Below are positions 39,481 to 51,298 of a stretch of 64,000 nt of DNA, piece after piece. Origin of the DNA: Setaria digitata (taxonomy: Eukaryota; Nematoda; Chromadorea; Rhabditida; Setariidae); NCBI GenBank assembly GCA_003640385.1, contig RCAB01000355.1:1-64000 (forward strand), in the 5' to 3' direction. A program made the translations under genes and the position numbers. The stretch's first letter is position 1. Each line of letters opens with the position of its first letter. The notes beneath the pieces are model-generated. The model was not told the origin of the DNA, did not search any database, and saw only the letters and a list, made by a program, of their open reading frames with translations.

Positions 39481-41361
39481 ATGAAGAATATAAGTTGTAC
39501 AATTTCGTGCTAAACCTTTTTAGATATATTTGCTATTTTTGTCTAAATCTGTTGTATATATATAGCATATTGATTTCGTGTTTTTCCTGCCGTATGAATC
39601 CGAAGATATTCTTACTGCGAAATTTCTCGGAAAACTGACATGTTCTTTTCCTTCTAATGCTGATCGCCGCCTTACGAACTATGATTTAACGAGATTCGAA
39701 GATTGTGTTTTTGTTCACATACATAATTCTTTTTGAGATACGTTTCTGGTCAGTACTCTAAACTTTATTTTCCCACTAAATTGGAGATAGATAACTGGAA
39801 TTGTTTCTGTAGCTAGCGTAAAAAATTTTTATCGACTTTAAAACTTTAAAAGTCAAAAAAAAAGGTGAGGATTGGGAGAAAACATAATTTTAAGTGAGTT
39901 TCGTGAATTGAAGATCTGACAGTTTCATTAAGCAGTATGTGTTTGAAACAATTCACTGTTTATACTGCATTTCTTTGTCTCAATAAATTTTTTCTTTTTT
40001 TTTAAGATGGCAAGGATCAGAGTTGATTTATAATTCGTAATTTACATTTTATCATTTAATCTGATTCCTTTATACCATAGAAGGCATATTGTCTTACAGG
40101 CAAGCGAGGAAATTAAATGCCAAGGCTTACGTAATGCATAGTTTAAGAAATTTGTGGTTTTTAAACTGGAATATACAATAAGCGATGGGTGATGATGTTC
40201 AAAATTCCAGTTAGTGGGTCTTAGAATTTAAGTCGTAGTGCAGTGGTTTCTGAAATTATCGGTACTTATTTCTACTTTTCTTCACTATATAACGTTATTT
40301 GGTGAAAGTTGTTGAAAAAAGGACTCAATTTTTTTTTTTAATTTCGAGTTTTAAATAGAGTTCCTTCGCGGTTATATATCATATTTCTACGGATTGATGT
40401 TGTTGACATTATTATCTACCTATGAGCAGAATAAGATTATCCTGCAGGTAAGTTTCTGATATACGTTGCAAGCTGTTCTACTGAGTGCACCTCCTTGACT
40501 GATCAAGTAATCTAGGTTGACTGTAATATATAAATGGAAGAAAAAAAAAGATTTATTTCGTCTTCACCACCCTAGGTCTTGCTTAGAAATTTTGATGTAG
40601 AATAAGATGTTATAATTGAACTTTTCGGATGCAATTAGTAGTTATTTTCAGGTGTTCCTGCTATTCTTATATTTAACGGCTCATCTAGCTATTCCACGAC
40701 CAGATTGCAAATTTTTACGTGTTGCTCATTTTGAATTGTTCATTCCACTAGCAAAGCACTAGGGATGTTTCGAAGAAATATCTGAAAGTCAGTGTAAGTT
40801 GGAAAGTTTCGAACTCTATCTCTGCATTTCAGGCCTATCTCAGGGATGTCTTGGAACTGAGACATAGTAACTTGTAACTAAATTTCGATAGATGGCGTTT
40901 ATATGGAATTATTTGTTACTTGAAGTATTTATTACTATTTATTTTTGTGTGCTGGTCTTGTACACTTTCTGATGCAGGTTAGCACCCACTTTTACGTATT
41001 GCCAGAATTTATACCTCAATTCTGCATGTAGAAAAACTGTACGCTTTTTGAAGCAGATTAATAACGGAGTTGCTTCGTTCTCCCTCACCTCTTTTTTTTT
41101 GATATCTAGATAAAGTTTATATTCGTACGTGCGTAACAACAGCAGAAATAGTCGGGATTCTGTCTGTTAGCAGACTTTTGAGGCAATTTTGGCAAATATA
41201 GGAGGTCGGAGCTGAACAATGCAGGTTTTTTTTTTTATACGAATTTTTATATAAGGATCTTATAGGTCCGTTCAGTTTTCTACTGACTATTTTTTACTAC
41301 AGAGAGGTATTTCATCTTAAATTTATGTGGAATATATTTCCCTCCTTAAAGGTTATTGGAA
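39481..41361. other. intergenic region between the LRIG/microprotein region and PAQR
   Basis: No coding exon is recognised. The end of the stretch, with acceptor-like sites near 41300 (TTTACTACAG) and 41351, probably carries the 5' leader of the PAQR gene. Confidence 0.5.
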
Positions 41362-43951
41362 ATGAAGGGTCCAATCACTGAAGCCGGAAGACATATACGG
41401 GAGTTAAATCGCGGTCATAGACGAGCTTTTTCGGTACCAAATGCTAATGGAGATCGCGCACGAATGACTGTCGTCGAAGAGAGTGGTTTCTCGGTTGCTG
41501 TTTTTGCCTCTTTTAGCGGGAAATTTATTATCTTTTCTTTATTTTTTACATGAAGTTAATTAAAGATTGATTAGAGGGGAAGTATGTGGACTATTTCAGA
41601 CATATACACAGAAGGAAAAAACACCACAAGAGCTGATGAAAACAGTAACTTATGTTTCGAATCGATTGCCAGCTATGGTACCATTAGCAGAAGATGATGA
41701 TACTGATCTTACTGTATGCGTTTCCATATTTTATGCATTTTGACGATAATGATAAATTCTTATCATATTTAACTTATTTATTTTACTAGCAAATTTTTTT
41801 AATCTTATCGAGAATTGTCAGCTAATGCTGAAAATGAAGTAAAACGGATAGAATCATTTTTGTTGGCCTTTAGAAAAGATTATTTTTTTTGAGGCTGTAT
41901 GGGAAATATGTTGTGTGTGTGTGCTTTTTCTTTTCACTTCTTTGTCTACTAATTACGCTGTTTTAGGTAAAAATTAACGAGGAAGAGATTGTACTTCCAA
42001 ATGATGAAAAGACCAAATGTGGTGCACGGGTTGCTATCAGAAGGGTGCCTGTTTCAATCGTTTCTACACATTTCTATATTGTTTTGTTGTAGACCTGCTA
42101 TTCCATATACTTCTTGAAATATATTACTTCTTTCATCACAGTCAGCCTAACAAATAAATAATTTAAGATTTGGGAGGCGCGGTGGAAAGCTACGAATTTT
42201 GAATTACTGCCGGAATGGTTACAAGACAATGAGTATCTACGTACTGGGCATAGACCCCCATTACCAAGCTTTGGTTCATGCTTCAAAAGTATATTTTCCC
42301 TGCATACTGAAACTGGTAACATCTGGACTCATATGTATGGTTAGTTAATTTTCGAAAAGTTAATTTTTGGAAATATCTTGAAAATAATGGAAAATGATTA
42401 AAAATTGAAAGAGAAATATAACGCTTTAAAGCGCGTTGAATAAACGCTAAGAAATTTGACTGTTTCCCATAAGTTTGCCTTTTCTTATGCACCTAAATTT
42501 TTACTAATAAACGTTAAAAAGTATAGTTAGAGCATGTAAAATTGCATTATTTATTGCAGGTTGTGTGGCATTTATTGGAGCTGCAGCATGGTTTTTAACA
42601 CGTCCGTCAACATTGGTGCAGTCAGAAGATAAAGTTGTATTTTCGACATATTTTGTTGGCGCAGTGGCTTGTTTAGGATTATCATTTGCTTTTCACACAG
42701 TGCAGTGCCATTCTGTTGGAGTTGGAAAATTATTTAGCAAGTTTGTTTTGCATTATCATTTTAATTATTAAACATGAAGTAACTGTTTAGGATTAGGTTA
42801 AGCTAAGTTTATAGTAGAAAAACGCAGTTATAACATATTATTTCTCGACTTGGTATAAGTTATTTTCTCAGTAACAGTGAAAAAAAAACGGAATTCTAAT
42901 TTTTTTTAAATGAAACTAACCTTAAGTTGCATGCACAAAAACACATTCACTTCAGATTTATCGCATAACAAAATCTCGTAATATTGTGAAATGGAATAAA
43001 TTATTTTTCCCTTTTGTATTTCTATTTTCCTTATTGAAATAGAATGTAGCCAGGTAGAAATTTTTTTTTTAATTTGATTACTGTTCATTTTTACTTCACT
43101 CCAGACTGGATTATACTGGTATTACCTTACTAATTGTTGGTTCATTCATTCCCTGGATTTATTACGGATTTTACTGTCGTGTTGTGCCTATGATTGTGTA
43201 TTTAACCATGATTTCCGTTCTTGGAATTGCTGCAGTTATCGTATCATTGTGGGATAAATTTGCTCAGCCGCATTTTCGACCATTACGAGCCGTCATTTTC
43301 ATAGCAATGGGTCTAAGCAGTAAGTTACAGTTCAGATTATGTATCTTTTTCTCATGCGTAACTTTTTTTGCTGAAAACAGAAGTAGTCCTTTCTTAACGA
43401 TTAATTTATTACCATTTAAAAATGGTACATGTAATTTTTTAGCATTTATTATTAATTCATAGCTCTTGTTATTTCATATACTTTTAGGTATTGTGCCGGC
43501 TCTACATATATTAATTACTGATGGTATCTCATACCTCCTAAATGAAGCATCGTTATTTTGGTTTATATTAATGGGTATTTTATATATAACGGGTGCTGTT
43601 TTATATGCTACACGCACACCTGAAAAATGTTTTCCAGGAAGATTTGATTTATGGGTCTGTTTAAAGTATTTTCTGCTAAGAACTTATTTTTAAGAAATAT
43701 CGTTTCAGTTGAAACGTGGCAAGAATGCAAACTTCTTTTTTTATTAAAATGAACACTCTGATAATTATATTCTTTTTCAGTTACAATCGCACCAGCTTTT
43801 CCATATGTTTGTGGTAGCAGCAGCTCTAGTACATCTTTACGGGGTCAGTAAAACAGCCGTGAAACGCTTGGAACAGGGATCCTGTGCTGAACAAATGTTG
43901 GAACAGTATGGATATGAAAATGCACCAGAGTTCATACGTGAAATAGAATAA
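41362..43951 (+). CDS. paqr-1: adiponectin receptor-like PAQR protein
   Basis: A seven-transmembrane protein of about 409 residues. In C. elegans PAQR proteins regulate membrane fluidity and fatty-acid unsaturation; mammalian AdipoRs bind zinc and have been linked to ceramidase activity. Exons: 41362 to about 41493, 41600-41713, 41967-42044, 42168-42339, 42560-42740, 43105-43319, 43488-43654, 43781-43951. The donor of exon 1 is uncertain (no strong GTAAG). Family signatures: LPEWLQDNEYL, GHRPPLPSF, CFKSIF-LHTETGNIWTH, FHTVQCHS, KLDYTGI, YITGAVLYATRTPE and SHQLFH. By comparison with human AdipoR1, all four zinc-site positions are kept: His of FHT, Asp of KLD, and the two His of SHQLFH. The N-terminus is short and the C-terminal tail ends soon after the last helix, which fits PAQR-1 better than the longer PAQR-2. 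An AATAAA lies 14 bases past the stop. Confidence 0.92.
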
Positions 43952-43964
43952 TTATAGTCTCTTG

Positions 43965-43970
43965 AATAAA
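43965..43970 (+). promoter_or_regulatory. PAQR poly(A) signal
   Basis: AATAAA, 14 bases beyond the PAQR stop codon. If used, the 3' UTR is only a few tens of bases. Confidence 0.65.
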
Positions 43971-44399
43971 ATGTTATCACATATAGTTATTTCTCATGTA
44001 AGCAATCGGAAGTGCGGCCTTATCTATTATTTACTTTCTAAATTTTATGGCATATTTCATAATTATGATAAGGATCGTTTGATACTATGGCATGGCAGCT
44101 CAGGCTTACACATATGGTGTGCTGATGTACATGATGCCATATTTGACTTTTGTAAAGTCGACGGCGGATATGTTTGTGTATGTTACTTTCGAGAATCTGA
44201 ACACTTTATGAGATTGTCAAATAAACGAGTTGAGTCGTTTAAGAAACTAAACGGTGGATAAATCCAACTTCTTTTTAATGCTATCCAAGATTCCCCATTT
44301 AAGTTTGACTTGAGGTGTGCGCTCTGGGGCTTATGGTTTAGTAATCGAATTTGGGTCTCAGAAGTGTGTGTTTTCGAATAGTTATGCACTGACGTGAAG

Positions 44400-44408
44400 T
44401 GTTTGCAG
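44400..44408 (+). promoter_or_regulatory. probable splice-leader acceptor before NDUFAB1
   Basis: TGTTTGCAG directly precedes the start region; the ATG follows after 5 bases. With no coding exon recognised upstream in frame, this fits a trans-splice acceptor. The gene lies 462 bases after the PAQR stop on the same strand, a spacing that is compatible with an operon. Confidence 0.45.
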
Positions 44409-44413
44409 TAGTG

Positions 44414-44701
44414 ATGTTGAAAGCATTAGTGGTCCGAAGTTCCCTTCGCTCAGTTGCAGCTGCGGCATGGAAAATGCCTGCTGTAATTGCTCGAGAAAGA
44501 CCGATTGCTTGCACAACGTACTTGAAACAAAACAAATTCAGTTTGGATCAAGTAAGACAATTTCCAAAATACTTAGAAATAATATTTCCTAGATGGAAAT
44601 ATATACTACGTACACCACTTGCAAATCCAAAATTTTTTTCATATACTGCTTACGCTACATTGTGCATTATTTTATTTGCTACCGTCCTTTACATTAGATG
44701 A
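44414..44701 (+). CDS. possible alternative product: 95-residue mitochondrial-type membrane protein
   Basis: If the donor at 44552 is not used, exon 1 of the ACP gene reads on for 49 more codons to TGA. This adds FPKYLEIIFPRWKYILRTPL and then a hydrophobic C-terminal segment (about residues 75-93) ending VLYIR. An AATAAA follows 10 bases after this stop, as expected of a real transcript end. The result has a presequence-like N-terminus and a single C-terminal membrane segment, a common form for small inner-membrane proteins. I do not recognise the family. It may equally be the only product of this exon, with ACP using another leader, or an accidental open intron. Confidence 0.45.
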   Translation: MLKALVVRSSLRSVAAAAWKMPAVIARERPIACTTYLKQNKFSLDQVRQFPKYLEIIFPRWKYILRTPLANPKFFSYTAYATLCIILFATVLYIR

Positions 44702-45320
44702 CTTTTCAGACAATAAAGATCTTTTATTACTTCTTTCGTATCCTTTATTTAAGGAAAAAATTTTCTTCACACTGCAGTTTTCCTAGGTACGCTTTGCTGC
44801 ACACGTACATTTGACGATGAAAGTTGTTGAACAACGAATTATGCTAGTTCTAAGTTTGTATGACAAGGTATGCTTGAAGAAATTGTCGTTAAAGTGGACA
44901 CCTTGTGGTTAACTCTTTTACTGAATTTCATTTAAATTAAAATTTAATTCGATATTCAGAATAGGATTTTCAAAATTATTTTTATGGATTGAATCGGAGT
45001 TTCACGTTGATTTCGGAATTTTTGCATTTTAACCAAGGAATCTGGATTTACATAAATTTAGTCCATGTCATTAGAGGTAAATATTTTACAGAGGGAAAGA
45101 ATTGTTTACAATAGATGTATTTCAGATTGATCCAAAGAAATTGACACTTGATTCAAACTTTACAAAAGATCTTGGATTAGATTCACTGGATTTTGTGGAA
45201 GTGATCATGGCCATTGAGGATGAATTTCATTTTGAAATTCCAGATGGTGATTCTGATAATATGAAAACACCAAGAGACATTTATCAGTATATCTGTGATA
45301 GGAAAGATGTTTACGAATAA
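44414..45320 (+). CDS. NDUFAB1: mitochondrial acyl carrier protein (complex I subunit NDUFAB1)
   Basis: Carries growing acyl chains on a phosphopantetheine arm for mitochondrial fatty-acid and lipoate synthesis, and is a subunit of respiratory complex I. Exons: 44414-44551, 44787-44867, 45126-45320, all phase 0, giving 137 residues. Exon 1 encodes a basic, Ala-rich presequence (MLKALVVRSSLRSVAAAAW). Exon 2 gives RFAAHVHLTMKVVEQ and LSLYDK. Exon 3 begins IDPKKLTLDSNF and holds KDLGLDSLDFVEV, whose DSL serine takes the prosthetic group. It ends RKDVYE, nearly identical to the human KKDVYE end. The ACP core is certain. That exon 1 belongs to it is inferred: without exon 1 the first ATG in exon 2 would leave no targeting signal. 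Confidence 0.88.
44712..44717 (+). promoter_or_regulatory. poly(A) signal inside the first ACP intron
   Basis: AATAAA, 10 bases past the stop of the read-through frame and 70 bases before ACP exon 2. It would allow early polyadenylation as an alternative to splicing. Confidence 0.5.
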
Positions 45321-46189
45321 TTAGAGTACTTTACAATATTTGGAGATTATTGTCTAGTGTATGTATTTTATCGGCAGAATAATTGGACTAGCTCGGATTT
45401 TTGGGCTAAGCTACGTTTTTCATATTTCGATAATTTAATGTGGAGGCTGGTCTAGCTTCGTAAAAATCCTTTTAAAATCAGTGTTGGGGACATTTGTGGA
45501 CTGTAAGCTTTGCTAGAGCATTTTTTTTTTCCAGTAAAATAAGCAATCTAAAAGTAATCGTCCTTTTCTTCGCATTGTGCCGTATTATTTCACTAACCTT
45601 TATTTGCAAAATCTTGTTAGGAATTTGTTTGATAAATTAGCGCAATTAAAATTTAATTCCACTGCGTTATCATCTCATAAAAGATGTTGAATCTGATAGA
45701 ATACTTCCAAATCTTGATCATATAAAAGAATGGTAACTGGTCTTGAATGCAACAGACAGATAAAGCTTCTTTATTGTTTCTGATGCCTTCATTAATTGGT
45801 GCTCAGATGATTCCTAAATGCTTCAAAGGATCGTATTGAATTTCATTTTTATAGTTTTATGCTGGGAAAAAAAATTGATTAATCACTTTTTTTTTTTTTT
45901 TTTCAAATAATCGGAAGTGTAATTTTCCGAGGTGATAAGTCTGGCTGACTTTGCGTGCATGTCTACATACTAGTCTAACTCCCGCTCTAGTCTACTCATA
46001 TAATGATAATGATATCCATTTATTTCATTCAGCAATTTAAACATGGTACTGATGACTTTTTGTAGACTTCAGTGAGTGATAGTGTGCGATGGAAATAATT
46101 AAAACTGGAAAATGGGGACACACGCAATGTGACAGCAGCTCAAGAACAGTTCGATTAAGAAGAATCTTCCCTGCATTAGCTAATAATAC

Positions 46190-46460
46190 TAAGCCCAACC
46201 ATATGTGTGTAGTTTCCTGTCATCATTATTTTCCCTTGTCCCCTGTCCTTTCCTTTTTTTTTTTTTTTTTTTTTTTTTGTTCTTATATGATCGTTTTCGT
46301 TAGATTTTTGAATTTCTTTTCCTCTCCTTCGTTTTTCTATTCCGTTTCCTTCCAAAATCTCTACTCTCTACTTTTTCTTTCTTCACATTTGAAACTGCAT
46401 ATGTAACCTAATTATAGCACTCCTTAATGCTTTCCTATTTTCATTCCATGGTTGGGCTTA
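46190..46460. repeat. 13-bp inverted repeat pair, 245 bp apart
   Basis: TAAGCCCAACCAT (46190-46202) and its exact reverse complement ATGGTTGGGCTTA (46448-46460). The GC content of these arms stands out from the surroundings. Similarity does not extend beyond 13 bases, and no target-site duplication was found. Confidence 0.5.
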
Positions 46461-47233
46461 ATTAATGGTGCTCTTGTTAATCCCTCTTCAGTACTGCTAA
46501 TTACTATGCTGGCTTATATCACTTGAACAAAATCCTACTACGATTAATTTCTTATAACACTACAACATATATTATCTAGTATTAACCATAATTTTTTAAG
46601 ATAATTCAAAATTTTTCGAAATTTTATTATATCGATGGATATTCTACGACAGCTATTTTGTTGCAACTATCAGGTTTGTAAATTTTAAGCAATTAACAAG
46701 AAAAAAGTTGAAATTTTCTTTTTTAAATTTATTTTAACCGAATTTATTTAGATATTAAAAAGTAATAAATATTTGGAAGCCATTTATATTTTTCTTTTTC
46801 CCTCACATCTACCAAATAAAATTGTTAACAATTGCATTGCTCTTCGCAAACTATTCAGTGTTTTCGAAAATTCTAAGTAAATTTTGTTAAATATTTTTGT
46901 TTTTCCACTTACTCCGTAATAAATATCAATTGATATTACTGTAAAATAACCATATAATACATGTAAATCCATGGACTGATTAAAAAAATATTTCCCCTGT
47001 TATTATTACATTTAAAAAATGCAATTGAAAAATTTTGCTTTCTTACTTTTTGCTCTTCGAAGAATGAAAAAAAAAAAAGACGCATTTGAAATTCTATCAT
47101 TTATTTCCCTCATAAATTATATTAGTTAGAAATTAAAACTTCAATCAATTTAGTTTTGTATGATGAAGCTTAATCAATTAAGTTTTATGCATTACATTCG
47201 TCCATAACGACATTTATTCATTATATCAATCAT

Positions 47234-47237
<4 letters not shown>

Positions 47238-47275
<38 letters not shown>
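47238..47275. repeat. GT dinucleotide microsatellite
   Basis: Nineteen uninterrupted GT units, a likely length-variable marker. Confidence 0.95.
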
Positions 47276-47276
<1 letters not shown>

Positions 47277-47449
47277 GTAAAAATACTCACTTATATCAGT
47301 TTAGAACAAAATTTAAAATCTGATCGACAAATGACAAAAAAATACTTCAATTTTTCGGTCAAAAATTATGCAAATCATCTCGATTATGTTTTTGCTGTTG
47401 GGAAATAATTTTCTGAACATTTAATAATCCACACTGATAATTTTGCTTT

Positions 47450-47451
<2 letters not shown>

Positions 47452-47482
<31 letters not shown>
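47452..47482. repeat. 31-base T homopolymer
   Basis: The longest pure homopolymer noticed in the window. Its true length may be uncertain for sequencing reasons. Confidence 0.85.
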
Positions 47483-47486
<4 letters not shown>

Positions 47487-49720
47487 CTAAGTCTCGAAAT
47501 ACTGATAATACTGAAACGGTATAAAATATTTGTTGTGATTGAACGAAGATCTATAAATTAAATATATGAAGATTTTTCCGAAAAAAAAAGGAATGTTTTT
47601 AAAATGTACTGCTATCTGTTTATATTTTTATGCTAAATTTTTTAAACGTCCACTTATTATTTTATCAGATTTTTCATGTATGGTTTAAAAAAAAAAAAGC
47701 TTTAAAAGGATGTTAATAAAATAACTGTGAAAGAATTTATTCGTACATTATCTAAAAAAGCTACGTGGAGAATTATTCAACAGTCTGATTTTAATAATTT
47801 ATTTTGATTTTGAATGACTTTATTTTACATAACTATACGTTTTCTTTTTTTTTTTTTTTTTTTTTTTTAACTAATTAGATGTATTATTACATAATATTGT
47901 ACCACCATTTTGGAGAACACACCTGTTGCATTCGCATTTTTCTCATTAAGCTCATTTATAATAAACAGCTAAAATATAGTTGCGAGGAAAGTTTCATTTT
48001 GAAGTGCTTATCAGTCATCATTATTTTCAAGTTTTTGGAAGCTTTTTTTTTTTTGCTTTTAAAAAATTCACATTTTTCAGATTGCTTCGGCAGAAAATTT
48101 TGCCAGAAAAAAAAGTTTCGTCTTTCCGGAACAAAAAAGAAAGAATAAATCATCATCTTGCAACTTTAAAAAGAAAAACAAAAGCTCTAAATTTCAAAAT
48201 TAAACTTGGATAAAAGTTTCGAAGCAAATCAAAATTGCTTTCAATCTAAAGTATGTTTCTATTTCGAGTAAAATAAAATAGAGAGAAAGGAAGCAACATG
48301 ATTTCAAGGAGATATCAAAATTTTGTATAATTTTTGGATCAATTTTGATAACTTATTGATAAATGATGGAAGTTATTAAATGTGCGTTATCTTTTTCCAG
48401 CTTGTAAATGATAAACTTTTTCATAATACGCAATATAACGTTTTCTCTTAAAAAAAAAAAAAAAAAAAATGCAAATTGGTAAAAATGCATAACTTTTTTT
48501 TTTTTTTTGAATATTTCACTCAAAAAGACTCACCAAGACATTTAATTTGTTACTTGAAGAAAAAAGGAGCACCAAAATGTTAAAATAGTACTGCAAGATG
48601 AAAGATATGAAAGATTTTAAGAATTAATTGATGCAAAAATTCTAAGGTTATCGTGTCTGATCACTTCACGGATTTTATTTAGTAAATAAATCAATCTGAA
48701 GAAATAATTAAACTTAAAAAAAAAGAAAAAAAAAGCATTAACTGAGATGAGAAATTGGAGAGGAAAAAAAATAAATGCTAAAATATGCTTGAAATTGTTA
48801 GCAGCAATTTAAATGTTAAAAAAAAAAAGTTTGTTTGTCTTTTTTTTTTTTTTGCTTTTGGATTTACGTTTTATTTTATATACTAATGCTTGGAAAAATT
48901 GGAGAGAAAAAAGTATTCCATTACATTATTATTCAAACTCCTCATAATTTTTGGAAAGTTTTCTGTTTAATGAAAAAATACATAAAACAGTTTGCAGTTA
49001 TTTATTACGAATATTATTATTTCAATGGTTTTCCTTATTTTCTCGCTTTTCTCTTCCTTCATAACTGTAATTTTTATTTTTGTTTATTCTAAGAGGGAAA
49101 AGAAGATGAAAAAAAAAACAAATTAAAACAAAATTTATGGTGTGATATAAATTGAGAAACTTTCGTCTAAAAATAAAATAGAAAAAGTACAACTGAAGCA
49201 AAAGATGGAACGATGCTGATAATGGTATCATTATTGTCACCTAAATATTTCACCATTTTTAGCATTCTAGCTTTTATCCTCTTGAGGTTACTATTATATC
49301 TAGCATAATCGACATTTTCAATATTTCCCATTTAAGCTTTTATTCCATTCGAAAAGAAGCATTCATTTCGTTTATGCTTCATATTCACAATATGATATAT
49401 TTGTCTTAGTTTTCTCTAGTTGAAGGATCATTTACATATTACTAATCTAACTTCTAATTTTTATCAATTTTCTTTTTTTTTTTTTTTTTTTTTTTCGCAG
49501 CTAAATTTTGCTACATGCAATATTGAAAATAATAAATGTTGCATTTGATAATTTTTTGCATAATCTAAAATTTTATTATAATTATTAATTTTTTTTTTTT
49601 GCCAAATGCGTAATGAATAACCATTGATGTTACATTTGATATATGAGATTATTTATGTGATATGATAATGTAAAATAATCGTTTTACTAATTATAGTCAT
49701 AATGAATTTTTAAATGTTAT

Positions 49721-49835
49721 TTATTTATTTATTTATCATTATTGTTACCATTATTAGTTCATTTATTTGTTTATTAATTTGTTTACTTATTTATTCAGTA
49801 TTATTATTATTGCTATTAATTATTAATTAATCATT
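49721..49835. repeat. ATTT/ATT-rich simple repeat
   Basis: Imperfect tttatttatttatt, with ATTATTATT units at the right end. Confidence 0.7.
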
Positions 49836-51298
49836 AGTGTCATAATCACAAATGCACATTTTGATTGTGAAGTTATTGCAACACAGCGTAAGATTTGTTA
49901 ATTTTAATGTTTCATATTAAGTAGCTTTAATGTTCTAGAACTTTGCTGAGCAAAAAGTGTTCTTAACTCAAATCGATGTAGTTTACACATCATCATTCTC
50001 GTTTGAACAACAAGTTTTTCATTTTGTCAGCGGTAACATTCAGAAATCTTTTAGCTTCCAACTGAGATATCCACCCTGCTTAGTTTTACATTTTCAATAT
50101 GAGATAATTGTTAAAGTTTTCATGTATATGCATACATATATTGCTTTAAAATAAGTATTTATAATACTTTTGTTAAATTAAGTTACAAAAGAAAAATGTG
50201 AAAATACTAAGGATAATAGTGATGATGATATAACAAAAAAAATAAATAAATAATAAAAAAAAAAAAAAAATAACATTTGGACATTGTGCACATATGATAA
50301 ATGTTTGGTAGCATTCTTTTGTATCACTGATAATAGCAGAAGTCTGGATTTCAGTATGTTTGGATCATTAATAAATCACAAATTATCCTATCTGTTAAGT
50401 AAACAATTATTTCATTATTGTGATATTTTATTTTTAAAGCATATTTGTATTGTTGATTATGTATTAGCGTTTAAATTGGTACGAATTTCAGGATCTTATC
50501 TGAATTGACCATTTAATTCGGAATAAGCAAATATTATGCTTTCATACTTTTTTCATTTATTTAAATTGATTACTTTGCTTTTATAGTATGATTAAATGGA
50601 ATTTTTTAATTCTCATTCTTTTTCAAAATTTTTTTGAAATTTTTAAAACCAGATATACCGCAACTTGTAATTTAACAATTAAAAAATTGAGTTTTTTTTT
50701 TTTAATTAAATATTTTTGATCAAGTATATTATTGTGTTACCATTTAATACATACTATGAAAAATTCTAAAGCTAATTTGCTTAATAAGAAATGAAAAACA
50801 ACAGCAACAAAAAAAAAAAAAAAAAAAAAAGATATGAAGCATTTTAATTGCATGAAAGCAAAATTTATGCAAAAGTCACATCGTTTTTTTCTTTTCTTTT
50901 TTTTTTTTTTCTAAAGCATATTCGGTTTAATTTTGCATACGCATCATTGCATCCAATCCAATTCATTTCCAATTAATATATAAATAATCCTTTCAATCAT
51001 ACATCTAACAATTCTTTCTGTTATTCTCAGTTCATTCATTCTTTTTCCTCTCCCATCGAATTTATCCTCTTCAAATGTCTTTTTGTAGCTCTATGTGAAA
51101 TTTTTTTCAATTCAATTCCACCATATGCTTCTCGTTTACAAAACATTGCAGAATGGCTTAATTTTATATTAAATGTAAGAATTAAATCCGAAAATTTGTC
51201 CAAATATTATTTGATACCTCTTCGGATAGCATATTTTATTTTTACATAATTTAAGAGGAATTATTTTAAGATATAAATTTAAGTTTTTAATCAATGAA

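Larger units (their letters stand above)
43952..44413. other. PAQR 3' end and spacer to NDUFAB1
   Basis: A poly(A) signal follows the PAQR stop. A 99-codon open frame (43962-44261) crosses this spacer, but it begins in the presumed 3' UTR and matches nothing known. An acceptor (TTTGCAG, ending at 44408) sits 5 bases before the next start codon. Confidence 0.55.
45321..51298. other. gene-poor interval of about 6 kb
   Basis: No gene is supported on either strand. It holds the ACP 3' UTR at its left, a GT microsatellite, a 31-base T run, further homopolymers (about 47845-47868, 49471-49496 and 50810-50830) and an ATTT-rich tract (about 49721-49835). A 105-codon frame at 46089-46406 begins with a plausible-looking 50 codons but then runs into a T tract; I do not call it. 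Confidence 0.6.

Noticed and set aside
43962..44261. 99-codon frame between PAQR and NDUFAB1
   Set aside because: It overlaps the PAQR poly(A) signal, has no family match and has no acceptor of its own.
46089..46406. 105-codon + strand frame
   Set aside because: Its second half is a T-tract artefact, and its first half has no donor, family or flanking exon.
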